A DNA stretch of 64,000 nt from Fratercula arctica (Eukaryota; Chordata; Aves; Charadriiformes; Alcidae). The DNA lies in contig CANTUZ010000008.1 of NCBI GenBank assembly GCA_947846985.1, forward strand, positions 43,480,817 through 43,544,816, read 5' to 3'. Position 1 is the stretch's first letter, and every line of letters starts with the position of its first letter. The notes under the pieces are model-generated. The model was not told where the DNA came from and did no database searches. It saw only the letters and a program-made list of their open reading frames with translations. The position numbers were made by a program, and so were the translations under genes. Positions 14,225 through 27,848 of the stretch are shown here, in pieces.

Positions 14225-14242
14225 TTTTTTTTTTTTTTTTTT
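14225..14242. repeat. Poly(T) run of 18
   Basis: An uninterrupted T18 tract preceded by a TC-rich stretch. On the - strand it reads as a poly(A) tail, but I recognise no retroposed gene beside it. Confidence 0.9.
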
Positions 14243-14608
14243 AATTTGCGGATTCTTTTGCTTCTAAAGAAACCGTGGACTGGCCTACTCCTCGTGCAGG
14301 TAAATGGGCAGCTATTGGGGTGGTCCCCTCACCCTGTGGTGAAGCCCAGGCTGAGCCAGCACCCCGCACCCTGACACATGATGATTTTCAGCTGGGCTGA
14401 GGTGCCAGGCAAAGCAGCTACACTACTTTTGAAACTGGAGTTAGTGTCTCCTTACTGGCCTCACGGAACCAGGTGGGAATTCCCCGGGTGGGTCAGCACT
14501 GCCTGGCATGGCGATGAACTGATCACCGATGCCCGGAGCTGACACAGATCGCCTTGCCAGGTCCCACAAGATTCTGAAACGTTTTCTCAATCCAAGCTCA
14601 AGATACCT

Positions 14609-14632
14609 AAATAAATAAATAAATAAATAAAT
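14609..14632. repeat. (AAAT)6 microsatellite
   Basis: Six perfect AAAT units. This is a simple tetranucleotide repeat and probably polymorphic. Confidence 0.95.
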
Positions 14633-17600
14633 CACAGTATATTTCAGGTTAGGTCAACTGAAATGGTTCAACTGTGTTTTACTTGGTTTTTCTTTGAATT
14701 GAGTTTTCCTTCAGAAATTTGGTTTTGAAACTAATCCTTTCCCAAGAAATGTTTCCATTTTATGAACAGGGTTTTTTTCTGATTTAAAAAGAAAGTGTTT
14801 GATTAGAAAAACTCCATTTTGCTCAACTTCCTGGCTTCAACTTCAGCTCCAAGCCTAACTCTGGGAAACAAGTCTTTCGTTACTTTCCCCAAAGATAAGA
14901 CAAGAAAAACTGACCTGCTTCCATTTGGGGGAAGAGTCTGCTGTGAGGACTCTCTCCTGCAATGTATATATTCCAACCACTTGTTTATTTGAAAATTATG
15001 TAGTTCCTGTGAAACCAAATGTTCTGTATTTAATAGCTTAAATTATAAGTCATAAAACCAACTTCAGCAGACTATATGTTATTAAGAAATAGGGATCCAG
15101 ATGGTTAGCTGAGGTCAACCTCAGGCCAGCATACCCATAAAGAACACACACTTGTGTGTCCTTATTAAAGTTTAGAGATTTTGTAAAAACATGAGTGTTT
15201 TTCTTTTAGAGCACTCATTTCAGATAACTTTGTTTACTTTAATAAAATACCCTACATTTTTCACAAAGTTTAAAATAACTAGAAGCTGCCAGAAGTCGGA
15301 GACCACTGTATTGTGGTTTCACAAGGAACTGTTGCACCTTTTTTCCACAAATTAAAAAATAATGCTACCTTGAAACTACTTTTGTTATAAGCCATAAGCT
15401 GTGTCAAGGTTCCTGCACTTTGGGGAAACTTCCTGTGCCTCGAGGGCCTAGAAATGCTACAGAAATCAGTGCCGCCTCCCCTTTTACTCCTCAACTGCTC
15501 CGCTGAGAGCAGTCTGTGACAGCGACCGCCTCCAGCTGGGGATTTGTCACCTTTTACTGCTGCACAGAGCTCAGGTGGTCGATACTGGGTGCTGAAGTCT
15601 GCGGTTCCTGGCCACTGTGCGTAACGCAGAGGAATCGCCAGAGGAAGCAGTAATCATCAAGGTCTGTTCCTGCCCACCACCTCGCCACTAACGTGACATG
15701 GGACTTGGCTTCTAAGACCAGGAATCTGCAAATCCAAAGGCAACTTTTTGCAAATTATGGAGGTTTTGAGCATCAGCTGAGATCAGGTTACTGTGAAAGG
15801 CCTTGGTTCCAGCAGCAAGTTTGAGATGGGCTGGTGAGCACGGATCTGCTGAGGTTCAGGGCTTCCAGGGTGAAGCCCTGCACCCCCCCGCAGGCTGTGC
15901 CCAAGCTGCCCCAGGCAGTCGGCGAGACCTGCCTCAGACCCTGCTTGACATTGACCTTTCCCAACAGAGAGCTAATTAACAGCTGATAACATTGTGACAT
16001 CAGACTAGCGCAAGAGGAAGCAGTGAAATAGAAACTGGAGGAAGTTCAAAGGGTTCTGGTGCTCTCTCAAATCCCCTTCCCCCCTCTGAAAATCCTGCTG
16101 CCTGTGACCGGACAAAATGAGAGAAACCCACCATGAACATCAATAGTCAGCACCGCAGGAGGCACAGACTATATTGCTGGCCAAAATGCTCACAGTTGTC
16201 TCCTTTCAGTTTTCTATCCCCCTTTCTCTGGTAATGCCCTTTATTTATGAGCAGTTAAAAAGTGTATTTCATTATTATACTTTAATTCGCTTATGATTAA
16301 GCAAGCAGGCAGTGCTAAGGAGATGAGAAACAATGGTGCAACACAGTAGAAAGCATTAGATGCCTTATTTCCTCCCTCAAAAAGAACTGTATGGTGCATC
16401 TGAAAACACTTAGCAAGTGGCAAGCCAATAAGAAAAGCAGGGCAAGTAGAGATTTTCTACCCTCTTGAAACTGAATCCCTGTAAAGAAAATTATTATTCT
16501 CCCTCAGCACCACATGCTTCTGATTGTATCAAAATGCATTAAAATAACAGTGTTTCTTCCTAAACTGGCCAATCTCAGGAAATGATTCGCAGGCTGAGCT
16601 GTACTTCACTGGCTGGGGGCTACTTAAGTACCGGGCTGCACCCATTATGCACAGCACCGTGCTTTCTCCAACAAAGGACAACACTGATTGCAATTACTTT
16701 TATGAAGACAGAAAGAGTGAAAAATGCATTTTGACCTCAAGATTAGGGACTTTATGGGTCATAGCAAAGCCATTAACACCAAACACTTGTTGGAATAATT
16801 TTAAAAACAAGTATTTTATTATCTAGTGAACTTGTCTTTTTTTTAGAGCTAGCACGTAAACTTGGGGAACTTTCAAAACAAGCTCATTACTCAGAAGCGT
16901 GTAATAGCTTCCTTAAAACACTATGCTGTATTATATAAATACCTTAATAAAGATTAAAGAAAGTGATTGAAAGCCAAAGGCTACTGACCCATTTGACCAC
17001 GAGGGCTGCAGCCTTCTGTAATAGAGGATTTCAGGTACTTTGGCACAATTTAGACCTCAGTCACACACAGTACAGGAAGTCCTAAAGAAAACTCAATATA
17101 GAGACCAGCGCTTCTGCCCACCTGGCAGATACTTTTCTTCACATTCCTGATCCACTTTCAGTTCACACATTTGAAGATGGATTCACAGATCTGGGGACAA
17201 CATTATGGAGCAATAGAAAGCTGTTTAAAAAAAACACTCATGTATAGCAATGAATTACACAATAAGGAGAATCTCAGTTTCTGCACTGATGCATTTGCTA
17301 ACAAAATTTATTCTTTCTATTTTGAGGACATTACAATTTAAAAAACCACTCTGTGGCTCAAAAACTATTTCCATAAGTGTAAAGAGATACTAGGTCTCCT
17401 TAAAAGAAAAGGATGACCCATACTGCTTAGGGATATAACATGATGCCACAAGTAAAGGCCTCACTTTCAACTCTGGAATCATGTTGTGCCCATCACATCA
17501 CACACAAGAGGACATGGCAACACTTGCAGTCCTTGGTCCAAAGTTCGGGATTGCCCCTGGTCAAGCATCTGTCAGGCAATGAGCTCTGATGAGGGCAAAC

Positions 17601-19094
17601 TGCTGTACTAGAAAGGCATATGCAAGGTGAGTGATACATTAAAACCTCCTCAGCCAAGAGGAGCAGCCAATGTCCATGGCTGCTGTGCAGAGGCAGAAAG
17701 CCCTGCACACACCCCCAAAGGGCGGCTCTTTCTGCACACATGGAAGATATCGCCAGATTCCAGCAGCATGATTAGCCAGACACTTCTAAATGCTGCCAGA
17801 TACGATAGCCACGGGTCCCCTTTGTCGGGAGCACAGAGCCAGGCACTACTGCGGAACAGCTGCTGTGGTCTGTACACCCCCGTGCATCCCGGCTCACTAC
17901 AAGCCCCCATCTCACTTAGGGAGCCAGCCCCGCATCGCAGCTTACGGAGCTAAACCAGCTCAAGCGTTTCTAGCTGTCGTCGTCTTCTAGCTCAGGCCCA
18001 GGGACTAAGGGGCTTGAACTCTGAGAAAAAGATTTTCCTTTCAACCACAGGGCCTGAAAGACTTCATTTTTTCAGCAGACTCCCTTTGAGTTCTGTACCC
18101 CACGGTTACCTCAGCTCTAATCGTCAGAGCAAGCACCAACAACCTCGTAGGATCCAATCCTACTTATTTCTAGTTTATACCTATGTGCCAAGTACATCTT
18201 TAACACACGCAGGCTTCGGGTGAGAGTGGGACCCATTACAGTGGGCAGTGCACATATGAGAAAAGGTGCTGGTCCTTGACGAGTTTATAGCCCAATACAG
18301 ATGAACAGATGATAGAAAAGGAAACCCCAGTGATTACCACGTACCCATAAGACTCAGAGTCTCTCTGTAATAAACAACTTGTAATTCAGCATCAGTGCAG
18401 ACTACGTTCATATATAAGTTATACAACAGGAAAGTTATCTGCCTTTGGTCTTCTTTAACCTGTCTCCTATTCCACAGTTGTGCTCTCGCCTGCTCCCTGC
18501 CTCTGATTTTTGAGGATTATCTGCGGCTTAATTCTCAAGGAAAACAGTTTTAAGAACTGTGTTGTATTGTGCCCATTTTTAGGTTTTTTTTAAGATTATG
18601 AATTGAGGCTAAGGAAGATAAAATGCCTTGTCTGAAAACATGCACAGGCTCTACAGCACATCAGGGAAGTGCATGCTCAATTTTCTGAGTTTCAATCCAA
18701 GCTCTAACGACAGAATCACTGCTCCTTCTTAGCTAAGGGCTGCAGTCTCTGTATGCAGTAAACAGATCATGTGGGCCACAGGCCTGAAGTTTATCTTAAG
18801 CTCCTTTAAAAGCACAGCTCATCATTCAAAGGAAAACGTGTGACCTTTTGTGACATCCCTCTGGAAGGAGCTTTCATGTCTGTTGCTCTGAGATGATTAG
18901 AAGACACGGTATTTCGAATGCAAACTAAGAAATCCCAGTGCTCCATTGCTTCTTATTCTCAGGCATAAGAAACGGATTTCTCTGGGTTTTGTAGGAATTG
19001 GGGAAATACATGAAAACAGGAAACGTGCAGTGGAGTAGCAGGGAGCTTTGTGTGCCCCTCCTTGTTGGTGGAAGTCTCACTCTTCTCCTTTCAG

Positions 19095-19337
19095 GTGCTG
19101 AAGGGCACCCTCCAGCCACATACTGGTCAGAAAAAGTTGCCTGGAGACTGGAGGAGGCAACAGCCAAACTAGAGGTTTGGAAGGATGAAAACCTTGTTCA
19201 GTTAGCTATTACAAACGGACAGCCATTCCTTATTCCAAGATTTCCTTCAAGGCATGGATTAGAACATTTTGCTGAACACCAGCTTCTCCACAAAAAAGAA
19301 GGAATACCTACCTCCTCGTCAGGCTGGCCATGCCATG
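19095..19337 (+). other. Candidate internal exon, product unknown
   Basis: A pyrimidine-rich tract ending TTTCAG at 19094 could be a splice acceptor, and GTATGT at 19338 could be a donor. The 243 bases between them are a multiple of three and stay open in one frame, which continues open on both sides from about 18998 to 19399. The predicted peptide has mixed composition with an amphipathic YWSEKVAWRLEEATAKLEVW segment, less biased than the frames in GC-rich patches. I recognise no domain. It could be a real exon, a lncRNA exon or coincidence. The surrounding frame begins with TTG, so it gives no start codon. Confidence 0.2.
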
Positions 19338-22300
19338 GTATGTTTTCTCTTTCCTGCTGGATAGGGAACAGCTGGGTAAGGAGTGAGAAGATCAGGTGAA
19401 AGATATCCAGTCTACATGCTCCCTCCTTTGGGGAGATGGTCTCCTCAGTTCTAAGTGCATTTTGAGGATGGTGCCGTAAGACTACAGGAACAGGACTGGG
19501 TTGGATCTGCCAATGAAAGGATGGTACCCTATATGGTAACGACACCACCAGATGTCAGACAGATAAAACTGTGTCCTAACTTCATCACACTTGCAATTCT
19601 CTACACTTACCTGGCCAGAACAACACCTCTGCCTAACACGTCTATCATCACCTGAGCTGACTCAAAACAGCCACAGTGACCTGACTGGCACAACTCTAGA
19701 TTGTACCAGCTGAGGGCATGGTCTCAAAGCGGAAGCTAGTTTAGCTAGACTTCAAAGTTTGATCACCAGTACAATGCCTGCTCACGGCAACAGCACTGTC
19801 AGTACTCCTGGAAACTACGTGGCATCTGAACTGAGCCCCCTTGAGGTTATTCAGGTAGTATCAGTCTTTATTAAGGTTTCATTCCTTCAAGCCCCTTGCA
19901 TCCACACATATAGTGCCAATTTTCTGGTGACCACTTATTACTGTGCTGGCCCATTTCCCAGAAAACATACGCCATGTGAAGTAGCTCACCCCAAATTACT
20001 CCAAACTGACTAAAACTGTTTTTAAAATGAATTGCCTCTTGGCTGAGCGTATTTTCGCAAAGCTGTGTTTTGCTCTCCTTATTGACTGTCATGGTCTTAT
20101 ATGCCCTTGCTATACTCCAGTCATGGGGGCATTATCCCAAAATTACTTGAGGGAAACTACAGTCTTCCCTCCTGTGGCCAAAGAGCCCAGGGAAGAAGGC
20201 AAGTGCTCCAGGCTACGCCGCATCCCAGTTTAACGGTGGGGATAGCGGGAGACAGGAATTAAGGCTGAGACAAAGAAGTTCAAAGGCCTCCTACCAACAA
20301 TGGCTAAGTCCAGTCTGTCTTACAAAGGCAGAACTATACCACAGTGCTCTTCACTCAGGAAAAACAAAGGCATATAAGAGAGCAGAAGCTGCTACCAAAA
20401 TAACACTACCAAAAATTTGTGTCTATATTCTGTAGACACATACGGTGTCCCAATAAAAGGCTCCACCAGAAGTAAACACGGACACAACTCATCCTGAACA
20501 GGTGTAACAGTGGGGCCGTAAAGTCTGGGAAACAGAAGACAGAATGAATCTCCTGTAACCCAGTACATGTGCTCAGTGTCACAAGATAAATAATAGATTT
20601 GCCTTAATTAGGCTACATCCTCCTGCTGTCACGCAACCTCTTCTTGGCAACTGCACAGCTAGGTGAAACCAACCCCTTATGTATCAGTAATTACTGGATA
20701 AAAGTTTAATTTTGCTATATTCTAGTATCTCAGTGGCTCACTCTGCAAAGTTAGCCATGGTATTTTCAATTCAGATGCATACAGGAGATGGCATACCTTA
20801 GTCATAGCTTCACAAGTAACACATTGAACAGGTGAAGAGGATTTACTCAACCAACCAGCACAAACTTCAAGGAAACGGAAACAAAGAAATGCTGAAATAA
20901 AGACTGAGTACATGTTTGGTACTGAAACCAACCACTTAAAGCAAGAAAATACTACTACAAAACAATTTCCTGTATTTATGTGTGCACTTTAATAAATTTG
21001 CTTCAGATATTTTCAGTTGTTGATTAACAATGAATGAAGAAATAGTCTCACTAACACTACTCCACACGGCTGTTTTAATGCTACAAGACAAATGGGTGCT
21101 TATACGACTCAAGAGGTTGGAGGAGGGGACTTACTCTTTTGGATAAACTGCATGTTGTGAATTATTTGCTCCAATCTTATTATCCCTAAGAAAAGTAAGG
21201 TAATTGGTTAAAAGAAACAATCCACCCTTATCTTGCTGCCAACAGAAAAAATCTTGCAAAAGGTATTTTATCATGGGAACTAATCAAACAATGCTGCACA
21301 TGAGGCAATGCCTTGCATGGTGAGGGCAGCGTCTTGGCTTCCAGAGAGAAATTAAGAGCCACAAGGGCACAAAAGGCTTCTTTCCTACTGCAGCACATGT
21401 GCACACAAAAGGGTAACTGCCTCTGCGTTAGGGCAACTGTGGCCCCCCAGGCCCCCCAAGACCGAGACTTGCCTCCCTACACCTGCACATCAGAGGAGAG
21501 CCAAGTCCCAGCTCCCCCTGCCCTCCACTGCCGAAAGCACAGCAGCAGGAAGAGCCACCTCTCCAGGTACCTCGCAGGCTGCTCGCAGCCGTCCCAGACA
21601 TTACCCCGGGACAGTCCTGATGAGCACAATGTGCCAATTACCTTTTTACCCATCCAAGACTGCCACACCAGTCGCAGAGCAAAGAGCTTATTGATTGTAA
21701 CTGAGCCGAAAGGATCCCCTGCTAGAAGTTGCTTCCATAGCATTACTTTTTACTACTGGTTAATAGAACCAACTGATGGAAAATAATTTCCAAAAGGGAG
21801 ATAGACAGTTTAACAGGAAACTTACAAAAAAGCTAGAAGCTGTCTCAAAAGTGTGCACCATTTTCACATTGTTAATGAGCCCCATTCTGTATAAAACACA
21901 CATCCTTCACGGGTTTATGGAGAACCTATGTAGGGACTTCTGCCACTGGGACTTCTGTAGATGGAAAGAGTAAATAACACACAAAAAGGAACTATGCTGT
22001 AGGAAACATTGCCCTAATTTTGACAGCATATGCTTTAATGTACTGTTTGCAACCAGTCAATAAAACCACACAAATCTGTTTGAACACAGAAATGAAAGCA
22101 TTTCAATGTGAGTTTAATTTTTAAGGTTGAGCCCACACAACTGCATGTGTTGCTATTAAACCACTCAGAAGAAATATAATTTATTTTAAACAGCCTTTTT
22201 GATATTTCCCCCCCACCATTCCTACCTTTAAACATTCAGATAAGTCCATCACAATTCCTGCCTACATATTCATTACAATTACGTAGATATGTGAATTATA

Positions 22301-25300
22301 ACATCTTCATTTGTATAAGCATAGAATATACCTAAACACCTCCACATTCACACCACAGCTACACCTTAACCAGGAATGTATGGGATGTCATTATACCAAT
22401 TTACTCCACTACAGATGATCAACCAAGAAATAGACATGACCAGAAAAATGCAGATGTTTAGACCTTTTTAGACCTAAGGGTTGTATTACAAGTGTATCCG
22501 TAGCAGCCATGAGCATTTTAGAGGAAATGGCAATTTGGGAACCAGAGCAAGCCAAAGCTCTACCAAACCATGAGTAACTAGAAGGTGTATTTTAGTAGTT
22601 AATATTAAACAATAAATTCTCCCATTCTGCCAACATCATTAACATCACTTTTCAGCATAATGACAGCCTCTGGCAAAAGACACTACGGTGACAAATCCAA
22701 TTAACTTTTCTCATCTTTATCTCACAGGTCACCTGTTAAAAAATGCATGTTTACTCCGTCTTCTCTTAGGACAAGACTGACTGCAGCGGAGGTGAAGTGG
22801 TCTTCTATGTCAAGTAGGTCACCCCGCCTCCGTTCCGCGCTGTACAAGTCACGCTGCGCGTTGTGAAGGAGGAAGGACATGCCTTCCCCCCGGCGCCCTG
22901 GCGGAGCTGCCTCATGCCCTGCAGACAGGCTGCTCTCCTTCCCTGAGGCACTGGAGGGGAGCCCAAAGAGCAGCCTTTCTCATGCTGGTATCTACATTAA
23001 CCCAGTGCGCTCTCTTCATTGAGTAAAGGAGCTCCTTAGGGGCACAACCCAAAACCCACTGAAGCTGTTAAAAGTTTTTACTTTGGTTTCAGTAGGCTTT
23101 GGATCAAGTCCTGTTGATACAATCATACACCTCCTACAAGATACGCAAGGGGAAGAGGGGGAGAAGCTATTTTAATTTAATCTTGTGTTCCCCTGACCTT
23201 AAGGGAAGAGCACAAAAGGACCATTCAGCTACAGGTGCAGTGCCTAGGACATAAGCAATGATGTCAGGAATCCACCACAAGCAGATTTCACAGCTGTGGT
23301 GCAACAACAGCTACCAGCGGCAATGTGGAGGATACCCTCAGAGTAATCAAGTCTGATTCCCTCTTGGATGCAGCTGTGCACAGAGGCTGTTTCTAGGCAC
23401 TGCTTGCCCCTGTGGACTCCACCTCCAGCCCCTGTCCCTCTCCCAGGGAGACAATACTCTCTCCCAAAGGGGAACTCGCATGTCAAGGCTGAGATCACAC
23501 AGACCATCATGTCCGAGTTATACGACACCAAACGAGAGAACCCACATAACATCAAAATCTCTACACATCTAAGAACCACATAGAGTGAAAAGAAGAAAAG
23601 TAACATGGTCCCAGAATGAAGGAAACTTCAGAGTTTCTTAGACCACATAACAAAGAAAATTCACATTTGTTTGGTTTTATGTTTAATTATCCATACCCCT
23701 TAATGCATGTATGGGTCAAATGGTACAGTTTTTGCATGCAGACACACACACGTACACAAATTCGCCCCATGCCATGACGAGGTTGAATGATTCAAGAAAG
23801 AGGACAAACAGCAGGAAGGTGAAGCTGTATATTAAATTGCTAAGATAAGTTGTTAGATGTCAGCTCTCTGAGGGAGTGCAGAAAATAGTAGCATGGGCTT
23901 CATTGTCTCAAATCCAGGAGCGTTTCTCTTTCTTCAGTATCAACAACTGGGTCTTAGGCCAGGAAACAACTAAACCCAGGCCTTTTGACAGCTCTGCCTT
24001 GACAGAGTCAAACAGGATTCATCCTTGAAGTGGCTTTCCTGGCAGCGTCAAGACCCAAGGTACCTGCAGGAGTTTCATATAACAGATGCTGTGCAATACA
24101 CCTTTGGCCCCAATACCAAGTTTTACATAGGGCGATTTTTAGGCAGTCAAAACGTTCTTTTCTGGTGTCTTAAGTATCGCCATTTCTGCTTATACAAGCA
24201 CTTGCCAGGCTAGTGATCTCCCGTGCTACAGACTGCAGTGTTTTCTTTGCTCCAAAAACCAAAGCACTGCCACTTCACTCTTTGCACTTACCCCATGCAC
24301 GGGACATTCTCACAGCAATGCCTTCAACCTGCGAATCCCCGGGCAGGACTGCAATACTTTTGCAAGATCTAGGTCCAATCTTGGCAAGTGACTGACCTAG
24401 TCACTCCAGTTTCAAGCCAATATAGGGCACGTTCAGGCTTTAGATAACTACATAAATGCATATATTTTATGGATCTACCTAATAGCCTCCAGATACGTGA
24501 AGTCTGGGGGTTTTTCCACACGTTTCCTAGGTAAGAAAACTGAGTGATGCAGTCACGTGAGACGACAGGAATTAACTGACTCATCCTAAGTTACAGAGCA
24601 ATCACTGAAAGATCTGGGAGAAAACTGCTTTCATACAAGCAATTTGGTGTAACAGCATCTGTAGAACTCTTATGTTAAGCGCTGTAGAGTTTCCCCATCA
24701 AATGAATTACTTAAAATTTTTAGATTGCACCTTCAACTCCATCCATTTCCTGTCCCCCTCACAGAAACTGCAACTGATACCAGGTAAGCAGGATAAAATC
24801 TCTGGGGCTTGCAACGATCACCAGTTACATGACTGAAGTCTAAAAAAATAACCAAAGTCAGCAAACATGCAATTGCTGCTGGACAAACTCCAAGCACCCA
24901 TTTCCGCCGGCACCCAGAAGATGTAGTGACAGGTCACCACAGCAGTACCATGACCAATGTGCTGCAAGCACTGGGAATGCCTTTCTTCTCGAGCAGTATA
25001 CATTTTACATATACAGTAAAATATAGCTGTGACCAGGAGCACCAAAAGCAAATACTTTCTTGGTCACATTGTTCAGCAAGCTGATAAGCCGATCACCACC
25101 ACCACTGACTCAACAGCCCAGACACAGCACTCCATAACAACATCTCCTTTAGGATATATTAAGAATGGATTTAGGCAGAGCTTATTGGGGCACCTCAAAC
25201 CTTTTGTGGAAGCTCAACGGGTATCTATGGGATGCAGACTGGAAACTGGCAAAAAGAGACCACTGCGTAACAGGAAAGACCTCGAAATTCAATTGTTTAT

Positions 25301-25843
25301 TAACCTGCTCACACACCAACCTCCTCCCAACTTCCACCTCCAGTGAAGGAAGCAAGGTCCTGAGAGCGTTGCCACATTTCACATGCTGGAGGACTTACCC
25401 CTTCCCGTAAGCCTGTCAGCCCAGAAAGCTGTACAGGATTTTGCTATAGAGTGAGCTAAGACACCATTCAATTTTTAATTCACAGACGTGCACTGACAGG
25501 CAGCAGGCTGTGTTGAGTGCACAAGGACAGCTCATAATCTCCGGCCTCTGCAAAACCAGGGGCTCCCCTGCCACTCTCAGGTGCACAGCAGTGGGAGGAT
25601 GCCTCCAACAGCAGCAGGGGGGCTCTGAACTCACACGGGCTTAACCTCTGTCGGGATGGCAAAGACCTTCAGAAATCTTCCAGAACATTCCTGCTTTCTT
25701 GCACTTATCAAAATTCTCGTGACTTGGGCAGTTTGTCAAAGGGAAGAATTTCACTTGGGCACTTGAGCGTTTGTAGCTTCAAAGACTTCAAAAGTCTTTG
25801 TTGCTGATGTTGAGAACACCTGTATAGAAAAGATCAATAAAAC
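19338..25843. other. Non-coding stretch, no recognisable gene
   Basis: I see no known protein, RNA gene or interspersed repeat here. Open frames are below about 160 codons and overlap antisense frames. A 9-bp hairpin at 25780-25800 is listed separately. A near-repeat of GGACTTCTG occurs twice at about 21937-21958. Most of the block has ordinary mixed composition, with AT-rich parts around 21.8-22.4 kb. Confidence 0.55.
25780..25800. repeat. Perfect hairpin, 9-bp arms
   Basis: CAAAGACTT, a 3-base loop, then AAGTCTTTG. The arms are exact reverse complements. The stem is too short for a microRNA precursor. Confidence 0.6.
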
Positions 25844-26025
25844 ATGAACTGCGGAGGGACTCCTGTTCCCGCTCCCGTCAGTGCTGCGGACCTTCTGCAG
25901 CCACCGCACCTAACTGGCTTTGGACTCAGTCCAGAGATGCAAAGACCTTCAGCCTGCCCAACACTGCCATGCAGTCAGCAGAACCAGCCACCGGCTTACC
26001 CATCAGTACCGCCTCCTGACAGCAG
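25844..26025 (+). other. Candidate first coding exon, product unknown
   Basis: An ATG at 25844 has A at -3, a favourable Kozak context. It opens a frame of 60 codons that ends just beyond a consensus donor, CAG|GTAAGG, with the cut after 26025; the in-frame stop TAA lies inside the donor. The frame would therefore be open exactly up to the splice site, ending in phase 2. The peptide is proline-rich and includes PPAY, the PPxY form that WW domains bind, followed by SVPPP. I do not recognise the protein. A lncRNA exon or chance is just as possible: short proline-rich frames arise easily in CC-rich DNA. Confidence 0.22.
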
Positions 26026-26689
26026 GTAAGGAGACTGACTTGGATACGAACTGGCACAACAAACAGTGTCTACAATGCGTTACACATTTGCCATTACATT
26101 TTTATTACTGTTAGCCCACTTTAAAACTCCTTCAAACTTCTCAACTCTAGCTAGCAAAATTTTTTACAGAGTTCCCTGAAGCATCTTCCTTGTCCAACAC
26201 TTGCTCTTCTCCAAACCTTGCATTTATTTCCCTCCTAATATATTAAATCATAAAATGCATTTTGCCTTTCAATGCTTAATGCTCCAGCTATTGTTTATAT
26301 GGCTACTGTCTTCTGTTTAAAGCAAAGTGCCCTATTAAAGTGCAGTGATTACTCAGGATGATAAATGCTGCGGTAAGGCCCCTGCTATCAAGCACATTTC
26401 TTGTGCAGAAAAGCACTCCTGCCAAAAAGGCAGGGGGAAGGGGGGGGGAAGGCTCAGTTTCCACTCATTTAGTAAGATTCTCTTCTGTTAGGAAAAGTGG
26501 CAGCTCCTTTATCCAACAATGAATGCAGACTGACCAGCAGTTAGAGACCTAGTAAGATACAGTTAAAGACAATAACAAAACAAAGTTATCCTGTGTGAAA
26601 GAGGACAGATGGCAGCCACCCAATAGCCATCAAGTCTACTTAAACAGTAGTCTTCCTACGCCCACCCCAGCCCTGGACGTGCTGGTTCA
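26026..26689. other. Non-coding stretch with a G-rich tract
   Basis: AT-rich unique sequence with no gene-like frame. It contains a G-rich run at 26433-26448 (G5, two As, then G9), which could form a quadruplex on the + strand. Confidence 0.55.
26433..26448 (+). other. G-rich run, possible G-quadruplex
   Basis: Five Gs, AA, then nine Gs. The long run can supply several G-triplets with short loops, but it is not a canonical four-tract motif. Confidence 0.45.
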
Positions 26690-27610
26690 AAGACCAGCCC
26701 TCTTCGCGTGCAGCCCTCTAACCTCAAACAGGTGCAGAGGTCAGGGGTTTCCTTCCACGCTCTCATTGACAGATTTGCCCATTCTCTCCATCCAACACAA
26801 AACAAGCACAGCCTGCGACAGATGCTCCTGCGCAGCAGCAATAAGCTACGCCCTCCGTGCCTTGCAGACGTGCGCTGCGCACCCCGGGACAAAGCAGCAT
26901 GGCTCTGGGAACGGCAGCGGAGCACCGCATCGGCAGCGCGGCTGCCAGCCTGGCAAGCCCAGCCTTTCCTCAGGTTTGTGAGCCTTGGCGGAGACAGAGA
27001 CACTGCCAGGGATGGCAGAGGGCTGCACAAGAGATGCCTGTCTCACTTCAGAGACGCAGGCTGTCCCCAGGCAGACTTTCTGTATAGAGAGAATCAGTGA
27101 CAGGTACAGGGAAAAAGGAACAGGAAACCACCAGTATCAGCCGGGGTGTCCAGAGTGGGCAGGTTGCAGTGAATTTTGAATGACATGCATTGGTGAAAGA
27201 CTTAATTCCAGTAAGCAGCCAAGGGCCACGGATCCAAGGCCAATTTCTGCTATAGGGAGCATTTTACCAAAAGCAAAAAGTGTCAATGAGCCTGAGAAAC
27301 CAGGATCCAGAGACAAGCGGAAAAGCTGGAGGGGAGGCATCAGGGCGCTGGCGAGACAGACCCTCTCAGCAAGTTTCTGTGAAGGCTGATGGGCCCTGCC
27401 CCCCAGACACTGCACGACAGGGGCTTTTAATATTGCAAAGATTACTGCAGTCCCTTGGCTTCACCTTCCTAGAGCAGACCCGCAGAGAGACGGAGTGCTG
27501 CTGTCTTCCTGCTGCAAGGCGGTCTATCAGCTGCAGCCCGGCAAGTCGCACCCGAGCCACGGCCGGCAGCCGAGTGCCCCTGCCTCCCACCGGCTGGCGT
27601 CCCACACTGC
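26690..27610. other. CpG-rich zone, possible promoter or GC pocket
   Basis: CpG density is raised in two parts, about 26860-26945 and 27530-27600, inside sequence that is richer in G+C than its flanks. Several 120-138 codon frames overlap on both strands here, which is what GC-rich DNA with few stop codons gives, so they are not evidence of a gene. The zone lies 0.7 kb downstream of the candidate exon at 25844-26025. It may be an unannotated promoter or an ordinary GC-rich pocket. Confidence 0.35.
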
Positions 27611-27848
27611 TTCATCTTCATATACAGCCGGCTTCTGATCATCTCCGCAAGTGGCATTGCTGGGAAATGAAAATGCTCTGGGTTCAGTTCTCATAAACAC
27701 CCACGGCTGTAAATCCTCAAAAGCATTTTTAAGCTCTGTCATAACATATGACTTTCTTTCCCATGACATAGTTTATTGTACAACTATTTTTTTCCCTTGC
27801 TTTAAGAAGGAAAGGGGGCATAACTGCAAGGAAGCGTACTAGCACTGT

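Larger units (their letters stand above)
8057..19094. other. Non-coding stretch, no recognisable gene
   Basis: About 11 kb without a recognisable protein or RNA gene. It contains a short CpG-rich patch (12120-12283), a degenerate minisatellite (13325-13376), a T18 run (14225-14242) and an AAAT microsatellite (14609-14632). The longest open frame is on the - strand (13132-12521, 203 codons) and starts with GTG; its first ATG, at 12964, leaves 147 codons. It resembles no family I know and is treated as chance. Confidence 0.6.

Noticed and set aside
21313..21786. 157-codon open frame on the + strand
   Set aside because: Overlapped by two antisense frames, compositionally typical of C-rich DNA, and with no domain or splice evidence.
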